Below are positions 1-6,492 of a DNA stretch of 6,593 nt, one piece after another. The translations under genes and the position numbers were made by a program. Each line of letters begins with the position of its first letter. Positions within the stretch are counted from its first letter, which is position 1. The notes under the pieces were generated by a model. It made no database searches, was not told the origin of the DNA, and saw only the letters and a program-made list of their open reading frames with translations. The DNA is from Bacteroidales bacterium UBA1769 (GTDB lineage Bacteria; Bacteroidota; Bacteroidia; Bacteroidales; UBA932): contig DCGV01000063.1 of the NCBI GenBank assembly GCA_002314725.1, forward strand, positions 1 through 6,593, in the 5' to 3' direction.

Positions 1-47
1 ACACCCTCCTTGCGGGTAAGAGTGGCTTTCAATTCTAGTATTGTCAT
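1..47 (-). CDS. Partial 5' end of an unidentified gene downstream of gajB
   Basis: An ATG at 47..45 opens a frame that stays open to the window edge, giving MTILELKATLTRKEG plus an incomplete codon. It begins 11 bases after the gajB stop codon, so it could be the next gene of the same transcript. No Shine-Dalgarno sequence is visible; the start is preceded by AATAAT. The last few codons (ACC CGC AAG GAG GGT) are GC-richer than gajB, suggesting a return to a different compositional background. Only 15 residues are visible, so no function can be given. Its beginning loosely resembles the 19-codon fragment behind abiEii (ILE, then K-[DE]-G), which may mean related genes, but the match is too short to rely on. 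Confidence 0.45.
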   Translation of the reverse strand, partial: MTILELKATLTRKEG

Positions 48-58
48 ATTATTATACT

Positions 59-1738
59 CTAGGAAAGTTCAACTATTCTTATTGGAACTCTGGTCAATTT
101 GTTTTTTGTGCAATCGTCAATCGATGGCACAGTGATAAACAAGTTTTGTTCCGCCCTGCTCATCGCAACATAATATACCCTATGTGCTGAAACATCATTT
201 AAATTGGGGCTTATCAGTACCTCCAAATCGTCTTGACTATTCAACACCAACAAAACATTCTTATATTCCTCTCCTTTTGCTTTGTGAATTGTTTTATGGG
301 CAGCGTTACAATCTGATTGCGAAATACTCATTGCTAACTCTATATATGTATGTCCCTCATAGAATGACTTAATATTATGGCTTTTTATAGATTTTAAATC
401 AATCTTCAAATCATTCTTTAGGAAAAGGTAAAAATCGTACAATGTTCCCTCTACCAGATGTTTCCTTTGTTGTAACAGTGCTCTTAAGTATGAGATTGTC
501 TCTTGTCTATCAGAGTCCAAGAAATCCAACATCCGAAAAGCCTCTCTCAAATCATTATTATTTGCATATTCTGTCGCCTTCAATAAATTTTTGACATAAT
601 AAGAACGCTTCATATCTGAATCAAAGTCAAGATCAATTAAATGTTCATCTTCAACAGCCCCTACAGACATAAACTTCATTGAATTAGCAACGATGTTTTT
701 ATATGATAAAGAATGTACTTCTTCCGAGCCAGAAAAATCTATTGCTGTTTGAAAAGCATTGAGTTTATCGCCAACAAACAAAACAGGAACAGAGCCTGAA
801 TGATTACCTACCGAATATTGTGCAATATCAGTTCTCATGGAATTTAGAAGCGATATGATTTCACGAGAACTTCTTCTATTACCCAATATTACATACTCTT
901 TAATATCAGGTAATTTAAAATCATCAAACTGGTTTACTGATACCCCAATAAAATCATATATTGTCTGGCATCTATCCCCAACAACACCAATGACTACTCC
1001 ATGATTTCCTAATCCGAACAGGAAGTCAATGATTTGTGGAAGAGTATCCTGAAATTCATCTACAAAGAAATACGGATATTTTGCTGAAATGACATTATAA
1101 ATATCAGGATGTAGCCTCAACAATTCCATAGATAGATGAATCATATCTTCATACAATAGCCAACCATTCGCAAATCGTAACGACACAAACTCATCGTATG
1201 CCAGATTGGGAACATAGTATTTTGTCTGTTTTCCATTATTATCCTTTGCTTTAATGGGATGCTTTGGACGATATGCCCATGCGCCATTTTGATAACGCCA
1301 AGAGCAACTCTTAATACCCGCCAGTAGCGATTCAGTCGAAACAAATGACTTGTTAATCTTTCCCAAAACAGTTCCCGCAATAAACTTGTTTTGGAGAATT
1401 TCTTTGGGAAGTATCGTTAATTCTTTCTTCTTGATGCCGAATCTGTCTCTTTCTAGATGGATAAAAGGATTGACAATGTTATTGTAGAGAAAACTGTGAA
1501 TAGTGGATACATCAACCAGCGAAGATGAATTCTTTAAACGTAAACTTATTGTTTCTACGCCAACATTGGTATAAGAAATACATGCAATCTTTCTGGTAAT
1601 TTGAAGTCGCTTACTCTCACTAATAACATGGTTGATGTGTAGTGAAAGCCAGTGCGTCTTTCCCGCCCCTGGGCCTGCTGACACCTTAAAGGATTCATTG
1701 ATAGGTATTAGTGTGTCAGATTCTATTGTAATAGCCAC
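59..1738 (-). CDS. gajB: Gabija system protein GajB, UvrD-like SF1A helicase
   Basis: This 559-residue protein carries the full set of UvrD/Rep-type SF1A motifs. Seen: Walker A GPGAGKT at residues 22-28, motif Ia near ACISYTN (52-58), STIHSF (78-83), Walker B FFVDEFQDT (224-232), motif III GVVGDRCQTIYDF (251-263), the motif IV arginine in GNRRSS (286-291), motif V TIHKAKGEEYKNV (483-495), and motif VI VAMSRAEQNLF (524-534). In the family, GajB works with GajA; it is thought to sense DNA ends or termini produced by phage replication or by GajA cutting, and its ATP hydrolysis helps activate defence. The start is GTG at 1738, inside the end of gajA (16-base overlap). No ATG lies before the Walker A motif, so this start is close to forced. 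The overlap implies translational coupling. It is somewhat longer than the Bacillus prototype of about 494 residues. Motifs alone would also fit a generic UvrD/PcrA-like helicase; the gajA neighbour decides the call. Confidence 0.93.
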   Translation of the reverse strand: MAITIESDTLIPINESFKVSAGPGAGKTHWLSLHINHVISESKRLQITRKIACISYTNVGVETISLRLKNSSSLVDVSTIHSFLYNNIVNPFIHLERDRFGIKKKELTILPKEILQNKFIAGTVLGKINKSFVSTESLLAGIKSCSWRYQNGAWAYRPKHPIKAKDNNGKQTKYYVPNLAYDEFVSLRFANGWLLYEDMIHLSMELLRLHPDIYNVISAKYPYFFVDEFQDTLPQIIDFLFGLGNHGVVIGVVGDRCQTIYDFIGVSVNQFDDFKLPDIKEYVILGNRRSSREIISLLNSMRTDIAQYSVGNHSGSVPVLFVGDKLNAFQTAIDFSGSEEVHSLSYKNIVANSMKFMSVGAVEDEHLIDLDFDSDMKRSYYVKNLLKATEYANNNDLREAFRMLDFLDSDRQETISYLRALLQQRKHLVEGTLYDFYLFLKNDLKIDLKSIKSHNIKSFYEGHTYIELAMSISQSDCNAAHKTIHKAKGEEYKNVLLVLNSQDDLEVLISPNLNDVSAHRVYYVAMSRAEQNLFITVPSIDDCTKNKLTRVPIRIVELS

Positions 1739-3762
1739 TCTAATGTCTGTTTAATGTAATCTGGAACAGTAAAAGATTCTTTTGTTGGGTCAGCATCATC
1801 TTTCATGAAATTTTCTTCTAGAATAGCACACAAAGACAAAGCATTTGAACCCTTGCCCACAGAATTCAAATATCTGGCGGCAAACAATGCTCTCTTTTTA
1901 TCCTCTTGTGGCCATACACTCTTTTCAATTGCTTGTGTAATACGTTCATTCTCCTCACTTTTTCTTAACATACCCAACATTGCTTCAATTGATGTGTCCT
2001 CTTTGTATGAACTTAGCCTTTTAAGTTCTTCCTGATTCGTTATCCCATCAACTAACAAAAGGCCACAATGAGGATTGAATCTGGCTATTTCATACTCAAA
2101 AGTTTTTCCATACACCTTATCTTGTGAAAAGAAATGTATAGTGGGATGTGTACCGTATTCTGATATTTCTTCTTCAGCATTTCTTGAATAATTACTTCCC
2201 TCTTCCACTCCATACTCAAACGGGTAACAAGCCTTCCCATCTCTACAAGGATCCACATCTGTAACGCAAGCTACTTTTTTGTTGATTCCATACTTATTAG
2301 TGCTATCAAACAACTTTATGAAATGTTTAAAATACCTGCCACCCATGTTGACAATCAACACATGCTCGGCTGTCAAGTCATACCCAAGGTATTTTGCAAA
2401 TGTTGGCAACAATAATTCTTCTGCTATTCCTTCAACAAAGATTAACTTATTTGCAAAAAACATATCCGACCTCGTCGCATCCAGAAACCGTTGGATATAT
2501 GATTTAGATTGCACATCTTTATCACTTACATCAAAAAGGAATCTTGGATATCCTGCTAAGACTCGACCATAATCAGGAACATGCAGGCAGACCAAATCAT
2601 CTATTGAAACAGCAGATACTATTTCCGGAGAATGAGTTGTCACAAAAACCTGCTTTATATTATGAGAAGCCCTATTCTCTCTCAAGAAATTCAAAAACTG
2701 ATATTGCATCGCAGGATGAAGATGAGCTTCTGGCTCCTCAATCGCCAAAACAGGAAACAATTTTGCTTGACGATTCATATAGTTACCATCGGCCGAAGCT
2801 TGCATCTTTGCCAAAAGGAGCGATATGAATATTAAATTGTTATAACCCAATCCATTACGTGTAGCCGGAATTTCAATTCCTGTTTCATATTTGATAACAA
2901 GTCTGAGTGCCGCAAACATGTCGGATTCTGATAGTGTTCCACTAAAATCAGGTTTGACACCTCCAAAAGACGCACCCGTATCGTTTGCATACTCAAGAAA
3001 ATGCTCCTTCCCAGATTCGAGGCGTTGTTTCAAGGAATCAATAACTGGACTGGATGATACCTTAAATTCTTGTTGCAGATTCCTCAACAATTCATCTTTT
3101 TCTTCTGTAGTTTTCGAGTTATCTATCTTTATATCATAGTCAATAAAAAAATTTAACACTTCTCTCAAAAGAGGGTTATACCCCATATACATGTCCCGTC
3201 CAACATCCCTAATTGCATCAAGATACTGAAAATCACATCTATTAAAGAAATCGGACAAATTACTTTTCTCAAATTCCCCATTTTTACCCCATCGAAAAAC
3301 CTCATAGAATCTAATGTATCGCCATTTGATTACTTCCCATATTTCATGAAAATCATTCATTCCTGACACTTCGTCCACATATTCTTTCTCATGATCTGCG
3401 GATAAAGAATATCGAACATTGATTTGTGCCTCGTATGGTGGGATCACACTATTAAGACAGTCACTCAATACACCAACATCTTCTGAATTATTTGGCTCAC
3501 CATCGGACTGTTTGAGGATAAGAGAAATTGACAACTGGGGTGAATGTTCTTTCAGAATCTCCAAATCTGTTTCGCGGAATAGATCATTAATATCAAAATG
3601 ACGTCCTATTACCTCTACATTCAAAGTATGTGCTATTGCGTGAATCAGATTACTTTTGCCAGAATTGTTATGACCAATAATTACATTGATACCTTCCTTT
3701 AATGGAATACTAGCATCCTTAAAGTTGCGAAATCCCTTAATGATAACTCTATCTATGTGCAT
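1723..3762 (-). CDS. gajA: Gabija system protein GajA, OLD-family ATPase/TOPRIM endonuclease
   Basis: This 679-residue protein has the OLD-family layout. Seen: an N-terminal RecF/SMC-like start (VIIKGFRNF), Walker A GHNNSGKS at 30-37, a signature-like segment NGLGYNNLIFIS (303-314), Walker B with tandem glutamates AIEEPEAHLHP (340-350), and the switch histidine in TTHSPE (375-380). A TOPRIM domain follows, with LIFVEGIAEE (440-449; E444) and VACVTDVD (497-504; D502 and D504). In the family, GajA assembles with GajB and nicks or cuts DNA; nucleotides inhibit it, so NTP and dNTP depletion during phage replication switches it on. The ATG at 3762 opens directly into the beta strand before Walker A and no Shine-Dalgarno is present. 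The reading frame is intact and no key residue is missing. It is about 100 residues longer than the Bacillus prototype (about 578), with much of the extra length probably lying between Walker A and the signature, where OLD proteins carry a dimerisation insert. It overlaps gajB by 16 bases. Confidence 0.94.
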   Translation of the reverse strand: MHIDRVIIKGFRNFKDASIPLKEGINVIIGHNNSGKSNLIHAIAHTLNVEVIGRHFDINDLFRETDLEILKEHSPQLSISLILKQSDGEPNNSEDVGVLSDCLNSVIPPYEAQINVRYSLSADHEKEYVDEVSGMNDFHEIWEVIKWRYIRFYEVFRWGKNGEFEKSNLSDFFNRCDFQYLDAIRDVGRDMYMGYNPLLREVLNFFIDYDIKIDNSKTTEEKDELLRNLQQEFKVSSSPVIDSLKQRLESGKEHFLEYANDTGASFGGVKPDFSGTLSESDMFAALRLVIKYETGIEIPATRNGLGYNNLIFISLLLAKMQASADGNYMNRQAKLFPVLAIEEPEAHLHPAMQYQFLNFLRENRASHNIKQVFVTTHSPEIVSAVSIDDLVCLHVPDYGRVLAGYPRFLFDVSDKDVQSKSYIQRFLDATRSDMFFANKLIFVEGIAEELLLPTFAKYLGYDLTAEHVLIVNMGGRYFKHFIKLFDSTNKYGINKKVACVTDVDPCRDGKACYPFEYGVEEGSNYSRNAEEEISEYGTHPTIHFFSQDKVYGKTFEYEIARFNPHCGLLLVDGITNQEELKRLSSYKEDTSIEAMLGMLRKSEENERITQAIEKSVWPQEDKKRALFAARYLNSVGKGSNALSLCAILEENFMKDDADPTKESFTVPDYIKQTLEWLLQ

Positions 3763-3794
3763 AGTAAAACTAATAAAAGTTTTGATATTTACTA

Positions 3795-3824
3795 CAACTA
3801 TACTAACGAATTGAAAGATTCAAG
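3795..3824 (-). promoter_or_regulatory. Candidate promoter of gajAB
   Basis: On the minus strand CTTG (3824-3821) is followed after 18 bases by TATAGTTG (3802-3795). The second box matches the Bacteroidota -7 consensus TAnnTTTG except at one position, and the first resembles the -33 TTTG/TTG element. The predicted start would leave about 25 bases of leader before the gajA ATG. Read as a sigma70-type promoter it gives TATAGT with TTGAAT 15 bases upstream, a short spacer. A small inverted repeat, TTGAA-TCT-TTCAA (3823-3811), sits between the boxes and could be an operator, though five-base arms in AT-rich DNA are weak evidence. The position is right for a gajAB promoter, but the motif is degenerate. 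Confidence 0.33.
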
Positions 3825-3935
3825 TATGTCTCCGCAATCTTTACGCCACAAAGAATAATATAGGGATTGTCGTTTAATCTTTTCATTTTGAACGAACGAG
3901 CGACATTTCCCTGGATCAACCTTCATTAGTTCCAT
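3798..3935 (-). CDS. Possible 45-residue small protein upstream of gajA
   Basis: An ATG at 3935 (alternative ATG three codons later) opens 45 codons ending in TAG at 3800-3798. The product starts MELMKVDPGKCRSF and has a basic middle with KIKRQSLYYSLWRKD, then a short acidic/hydrophobic end. It is soluble-looking, with no signal peptide or membrane segment. I do not recognise it. Composition with W, two Y and two C and mixed charge looks protein-like, but an open frame this long can occur by chance. TAAATTTG (3943-3936), a match to the TAnnTTTG -7 consensus, abuts the first ATG; if used, transcription would start inside the ORF and favour the second ATG. No matching -33 element is seen. It could be a Gabija accessory or regulator, a decayed gene tail (for example of a transposase), or non-coding leader. 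A stop lies eight codons upstream in frame. Confidence 0.28.
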   Translation of the reverse strand: MELMKVDPGKCRSFVQNEKIKRQSLYYSLWRKDCGDILESFNSLV

Positions 3936-3960
3936 CAAATTTAACTTTTTATATCGTTAT

Positions 3961-3977
3961 CCGGTCATTTTGATCGG
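3961..3977 (+). terminator. Weak plus-strand hairpin followed by a T-rich tract
   Basis: CCGGTCA (3961-3967) can pair with TGATCGG (3971-3977) across a three-base loop, with one G-U wobble in plus-strand RNA. A T-rich run (TTTCTTTCTTCTTT, 3980-3993) follows. The arrangement would suit a terminator for antisense transcription toward the ATPase gene. The minus-strand transcript would carry an A/C mismatch instead, so the structure favours the plus strand. No plus-strand gene precedes it, so its significance is doubtful. Confidence 0.18.
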
Positions 3978-3994
3978 ATTTCTTTCTTCTTTGT

Positions 3995-4032
3995 ACAACC
4001 CCACTTCAAGACCATTCTTGCAGTGGGGTTGT
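3995..4032 (-). terminator. Strong hairpin just behind the ATPase-TOPRIM gene
   Basis: ACAACCCCACT (3995-4005) and AGTGGGGTTGT (4022-4032) are perfect 11-base inverted arms. After a one-base mismatch they continue with CAAG (4007-4010) and CTTG (4017-4020) around a six-base loop. The hairpin begins seven bases after the TAA of the 510-residue ATPase gene, the usual place for a terminator or a 3' end-stabilising structure. The minus-strand sequence after it is ACAAAGAAG, without a U-tract, so it is not a textbook intrinsic terminator. It could act with Rho, protect the transcript end, or attenuate read-through into gajA. Confidence 0.45.
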
Positions 4033-4038
4033 TATGTA

Positions 4039-5571
4039 TTATAAAAGACCTACCCCATGAACAATTTTTCTACTTTCTATCCATGATTTTACATCCTGGA
4101 CGTAGTCATTCCATCCCTGGGTGGATGCCACTAATGAAATAATATCTCTTAATGAGTGACCTACATCAGTAAGTTTATTTACATATTCATGATGATCCAC
4201 TACTGCTATTATAGCATTTGAGTCATTCACTATTTCCGGAAACTTACATTGTGCAATATCTATTATTCCCAAAGCACTGTGAATAAATTCTTCTGGATGC
4301 TGTGGCTTACCACCTATTTCAGGTGGATTAAAATGTTTAATAAGATGTTTTGCCTTTTCTCTTCTCTCTTCAAGAAAATGCTCTCCTCCTGATAGTGTTC
4401 TTTCTATTTGCTGATTAATCCAGCGCTCTTGAGTGAATTCCTTAACATCACCATCTCCAAAGAAGACCGTGTCTTCAATTAACCTTAAATCGTCATATTG
4501 GCAAGATAGCCCCAATGCCAATCGGACTGCATTTGTGACAGATCCAAACCGACATACTTGATAATGCTTACTCATACCGCTTTCTTGCATACATCTAACA
4601 ATGATAGCTTCGGCAACATCATCTTCTACATATACCTTCAAATACTTTTCAGGATCCCCAGAAAGTTGCTCGTAGCAATCCTCGGTAGGATTATCAAGGC
4701 AGAAGGTTTTTGCTGGTGTGTTTAATATGTACCTGACATTAAATGCTGCATTTTTCATTAGCTCTTGACGGTGACTCGTGAAGACTATTTGCAATTGACG
4801 TTCGGGCTTAGATGCTTCAAATATCATAATCTTAATAAGTTCTCTTAATGCAGCAGTATGAAGCGTTAAATCCAATTCGTCTATTACTATTAGGCTATGA
4901 TGAGGGACACGGTACAAAATCTGAAGTATTCTGAAAACTTTTTGCTCTCCAGCTCCCAAATTAAAAGAATGACATTCAATTCCTTTCCTTTTGACAGTAA
5001 AGCAGTTAATCTTATCCGTCTTATTAACCTTTAAATCACTATAGCTAATACCCATAATTTGAGTTGCAGCATTAGCAATCTGTAAATCCAGGGCTTCACC
5101 TGCTTCTAGTCTGAAAGTTACTTTCTTTTCTGAGGCTCTTTCAATATCTGGAATACTATCAGATAATGGCACATATACCACATTCCTATCTGGTTTGCTT
5201 ATCTGTCTCGGAGTCCACTCTGAAGCAGGTTTGCCGTATTGAATCTGTTTGTCAATTATCTGAGCACGCCCTCTCCCTGATAATTGAAAATAATCAACGA
5301 CGGCAGAATACTTACTTCCGACCCACTTGTTTGCAGTAGACGTGTACTTGAAGAATCGGCTCATTTTCGTATTCTCTTCAATATTCTTTGCCCTGAACAA
5401 ACAAACAATGGTCTGAAGTATAGTCGTTTTCCCACTACCATTCAATCCGAAAATCCCTGTAACAGGGGAACCTTCAAATGAGATATCAAGATCCTTAATT
5501 CCTCTTAGTGTTTCTATCTTCAACGACTTTAGCACTTGATTATCCGTGACAAGCTTTGTTCTACCCGGCAT
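4039..5571 (-). CDS. OLD-like AAA ATPase with C-terminal TOPRIM-like domain, candidate defence nuclease
   Basis: This 510-residue protein begins with an ABC/SMC-type ATPase core. Seen: Walker A GLNGSGKTT at 42-50, a signature-like LGAGEQ at 205-210, Walker B LIVIDELD at 227-234, and the switch histidine in TSHR (265-268). A TOPRIM-like segment follows: YLKVYVEDDVAE (310-321; E316 and E321) and VFFGDGD (369-375; D373 and D375). E316 and D373 are 57 residues apart, almost the same spacing as E444 to D502 in the neighbouring GajA, which supports a shared fold. Family knowledge suggests ATP-controlled DNA nicking or cleavage. It is not a second GajA: the sequence is distinct and no helicase adjoins it. 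No reverse transcriptase (retron) or DUF4435 partner (PARIS) is visible. The ATG at 5571 lacks a Shine-Dalgarno sequence and lies 114 bases behind abiEii. Domain call is firm; biological role is inferred from context. Confidence 0.8.
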   Translation of the reverse strand: MPGRTKLVTDNQVLKSLKIETLRGIKDLDISFEGSPVTGIFGLNGSGKTTILQTIVCLFRAKNIEENTKMSRFFKYTSTANKWVGSKYSAVVDYFQLSGRGRAQIIDKQIQYGKPASEWTPRQISKPDRNVVYVPLSDSIPDIERASEKKVTFRLEAGEALDLQIANAATQIMGISYSDLKVNKTDKINCFTVKRKGIECHSFNLGAGEQKVFRILQILYRVPHHSLIVIDELDLTLHTAALRELIKIMIFEASKPERQLQIVFTSHRQELMKNAAFNVRYILNTPAKTFCLDNPTEDCYEQLSGDPEKYLKVYVEDDVAEAIIVRCMQESGMSKHYQVCRFGSVTNAVRLALGLSCQYDDLRLIEDTVFFGDGDVKEFTQERWINQQIERTLSGGEHFLEERREKAKHLIKHFNPPEIGGKPQHPEEFIHSALGIIDIAQCKFPEIVNDSNAIIAVVDHHEYVNKLTDVGHSLRDIISLVASTQGWNDYVQDVKSWIESRKIVHGVGLL

Positions 5572-5629
5572 ATTATTTCGTTCTGTTATTGATTCCTATA
5601 TTTCTTCGGTCAGGAACTTCATTTCTAAT

Positions 5630-5689
5630 CTACATGACATCCTCCTCCCTCAACGCCTCATACCTCCCATCCTTGCACTCCAGTATCAC
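5630..5689 (-). pseudogene. Probable 5' remnant of a gene formerly following abiEii
   Basis: A GTG at 5689-5687 overlaps the abiEii TGA as GTGA and opens 19 codons (ILECKDGRYEALREEDVM after the start) before a TAG at 5632-5630. The reading looks like a genuine N-terminal segment, and the stop-start overlap is the arrangement expected of a third operon gene. The GC-rich codons match abiEii rather than the AT-rich genes behind it. The frame ends within about ten bases of where the composition changes, so I read it as a gene beginning cut off by insertion or deletion. It could instead be a short coupled peptide or a chance ORF. No function can be assigned. Confidence 0.35.
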
Positions 5690-6492
5690 CGTTCTCGCTT
5701 CCCGGGCATCCTCTCCACAAGCCGCTCATACACCTGCGGCCAAGCCTGCAATGGGTCAAACTCGACCTCCGGACGGAGTAGGGGCTGAACGTCATCCAGA
5801 AACTCCTCATCCTGCATCTTCAACTCCATATTCTGCACGAACTCCTTGTACGATGGAGCACGTTCTGCCACAAACTCGATATACTTGTGGTAACACTCCA
5901 ATATCTTCTCCGCATCCAGCTCGCGTGTACTCAACGCCAGATACAAGTCGAACAGGTCGCGTCCCTTCTTCCTTTGATAAAGCGCACGAAGTTTCGTCCC
6001 CACCAATTCCTCCAAGTGATAAGTCGTCAACTGAGCCTCACCCGTAAACCAGCCGCTCTCCACCTTGAACGGCACTTCCTGCAACCCCATCACATTGAAA
6101 TGCTCCATACAATTAATCTCCACCTTCAGGCGAATCTGCTGCACAGGCGGAATCTCCGAATCCATCTTGAACAGCAGCTTGTTGCTATGCCGCTTCTGCT
6201 GGGTCGAGCGGTTCGGCAGCCATTCCAGCACCTCCCCCAACCTGAACATAATCGGCTTGATAGGCCCCGGTTTAATCTGCACAAGATCGATGTCCTCACT
6301 ATACCTTGCCTGCGGCTGCAAGAACAGCTTATGCAGAGCCGTACCTCCACGGAACGCCAGATTTTCCCGCAGGAACTCATCACTGAAAATACTCACAAGG
6401 GCTCTACAGATAATCAAATCCTGCTCCACCATCAGCATATCCTTCCAGGGCGCAAACTCGTGCCACTCCCTTACAAATCTTTCCCTTATCAT
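5686..6492 (-). CDS. abiEii: AbiEii-family nucleotidyltransferase toxin
   Basis: This protein of 268 residues has the four motifs of the AbiEii/DUF1814 nucleotidyltransferase family. Numbered from the ATG at 6492, they are FRGGTALHKLF (48-58), YSEDIDLV (64-71) with the metal-binding D67 and D69, a lysine region VGTKLRALYQRK (164-175), and GRDLFDLYLAL (177-187). The family is the toxin half of type IV toxin-antitoxin / abortive infection systems; related toxins such as MenT transfer nucleotides to tRNA ends and stop translation. The start is chosen at 6492 because ATGA overlaps the TGA of the upstream gene. A TTG at 6534 would add 14 residues but would run deep into the preceding gene and adds no family motif. 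The gene is GC-rich compared with those downstream. The catalytic residues are all present, so it is probably active. Confidence 0.9.
   Translation of the reverse strand: MIRERFVREWHEFAPWKDMLMVEQDLIICRALVSIFSDEFLRENLAFRGGTALHKLFLQPQARYSEDIDLVQIKPGPIKPIMFRLGEVLEWLPNRSTQQKRHSNKLLFKMDSEIPPVQQIRLKVEINCMEHFNVMGLQEVPFKVESGWFTGEAQLTTYHLEELVGTKLRALYQRKKGRDLFDLYLALSTRELDAEKILECYHKYIEFVAERAPSYKEFVQNMELKMQDEEFLDDVQPLLRPEVEFDPLQAWPQVYERLVERMPGKRER

Larger units (their letters stand above)
30..5640. other. Candidate acquired AT-rich cassette (ATPase-TOPRIM gene plus Gabija)
   Basis: Composition changes sharply behind abiEii. Sampled lines 5701-5760 and 6181-6240 hold 37 and 38 G+C of 60, whereas 4321-4380 and 2161-2220 hold 18 and 20 of 60. 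Line 5221-5280, near the start of the ATPase gene, is intermediate at 28 of 60. The left margin is based only on the last codons of the window being GC-richer, so it is approximate. No integrase, transposase, tRNA or long direct repeat is seen; a nine-base CATATTATT occurs at 45-53 and at 5569-5577, but it is AT-rich and overlaps the start codons of two genes. The cassette reading is an inference. Confidence 0.38.

Noticed and set aside
3763..4038. Retron-like msr-msd RNA upstream of gajA or behind the ATPase gene
   Set aside because: There is no reverse transcriptase in the window, and one hairpin does not make a retron RNA.
4039..5571. PARIS AriA identity for the 510-residue ATPase
   Set aside because: A DUF4435 AriB partner is absent, and the protein appears to contain its own TOPRIM segment, unlike AriA.
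45..5577. Nine-base repeat CATATTATT at 45-53 and 5569-5577 as attachment or target-site duplication
   Set aside because: It is short and AT-rich, and coincides with an ATG and its upstream A/T stretch in both places, so common start-region composition explains it.
5556..6047. Long plus-strand open frame of 163 codons opposite abiEii
   Set aside because: It lies antisense to a gene with clear AbiEii motifs; its Ser/Pro/Thr-rich product is typical of a shadow frame in G-rich coding DNA.
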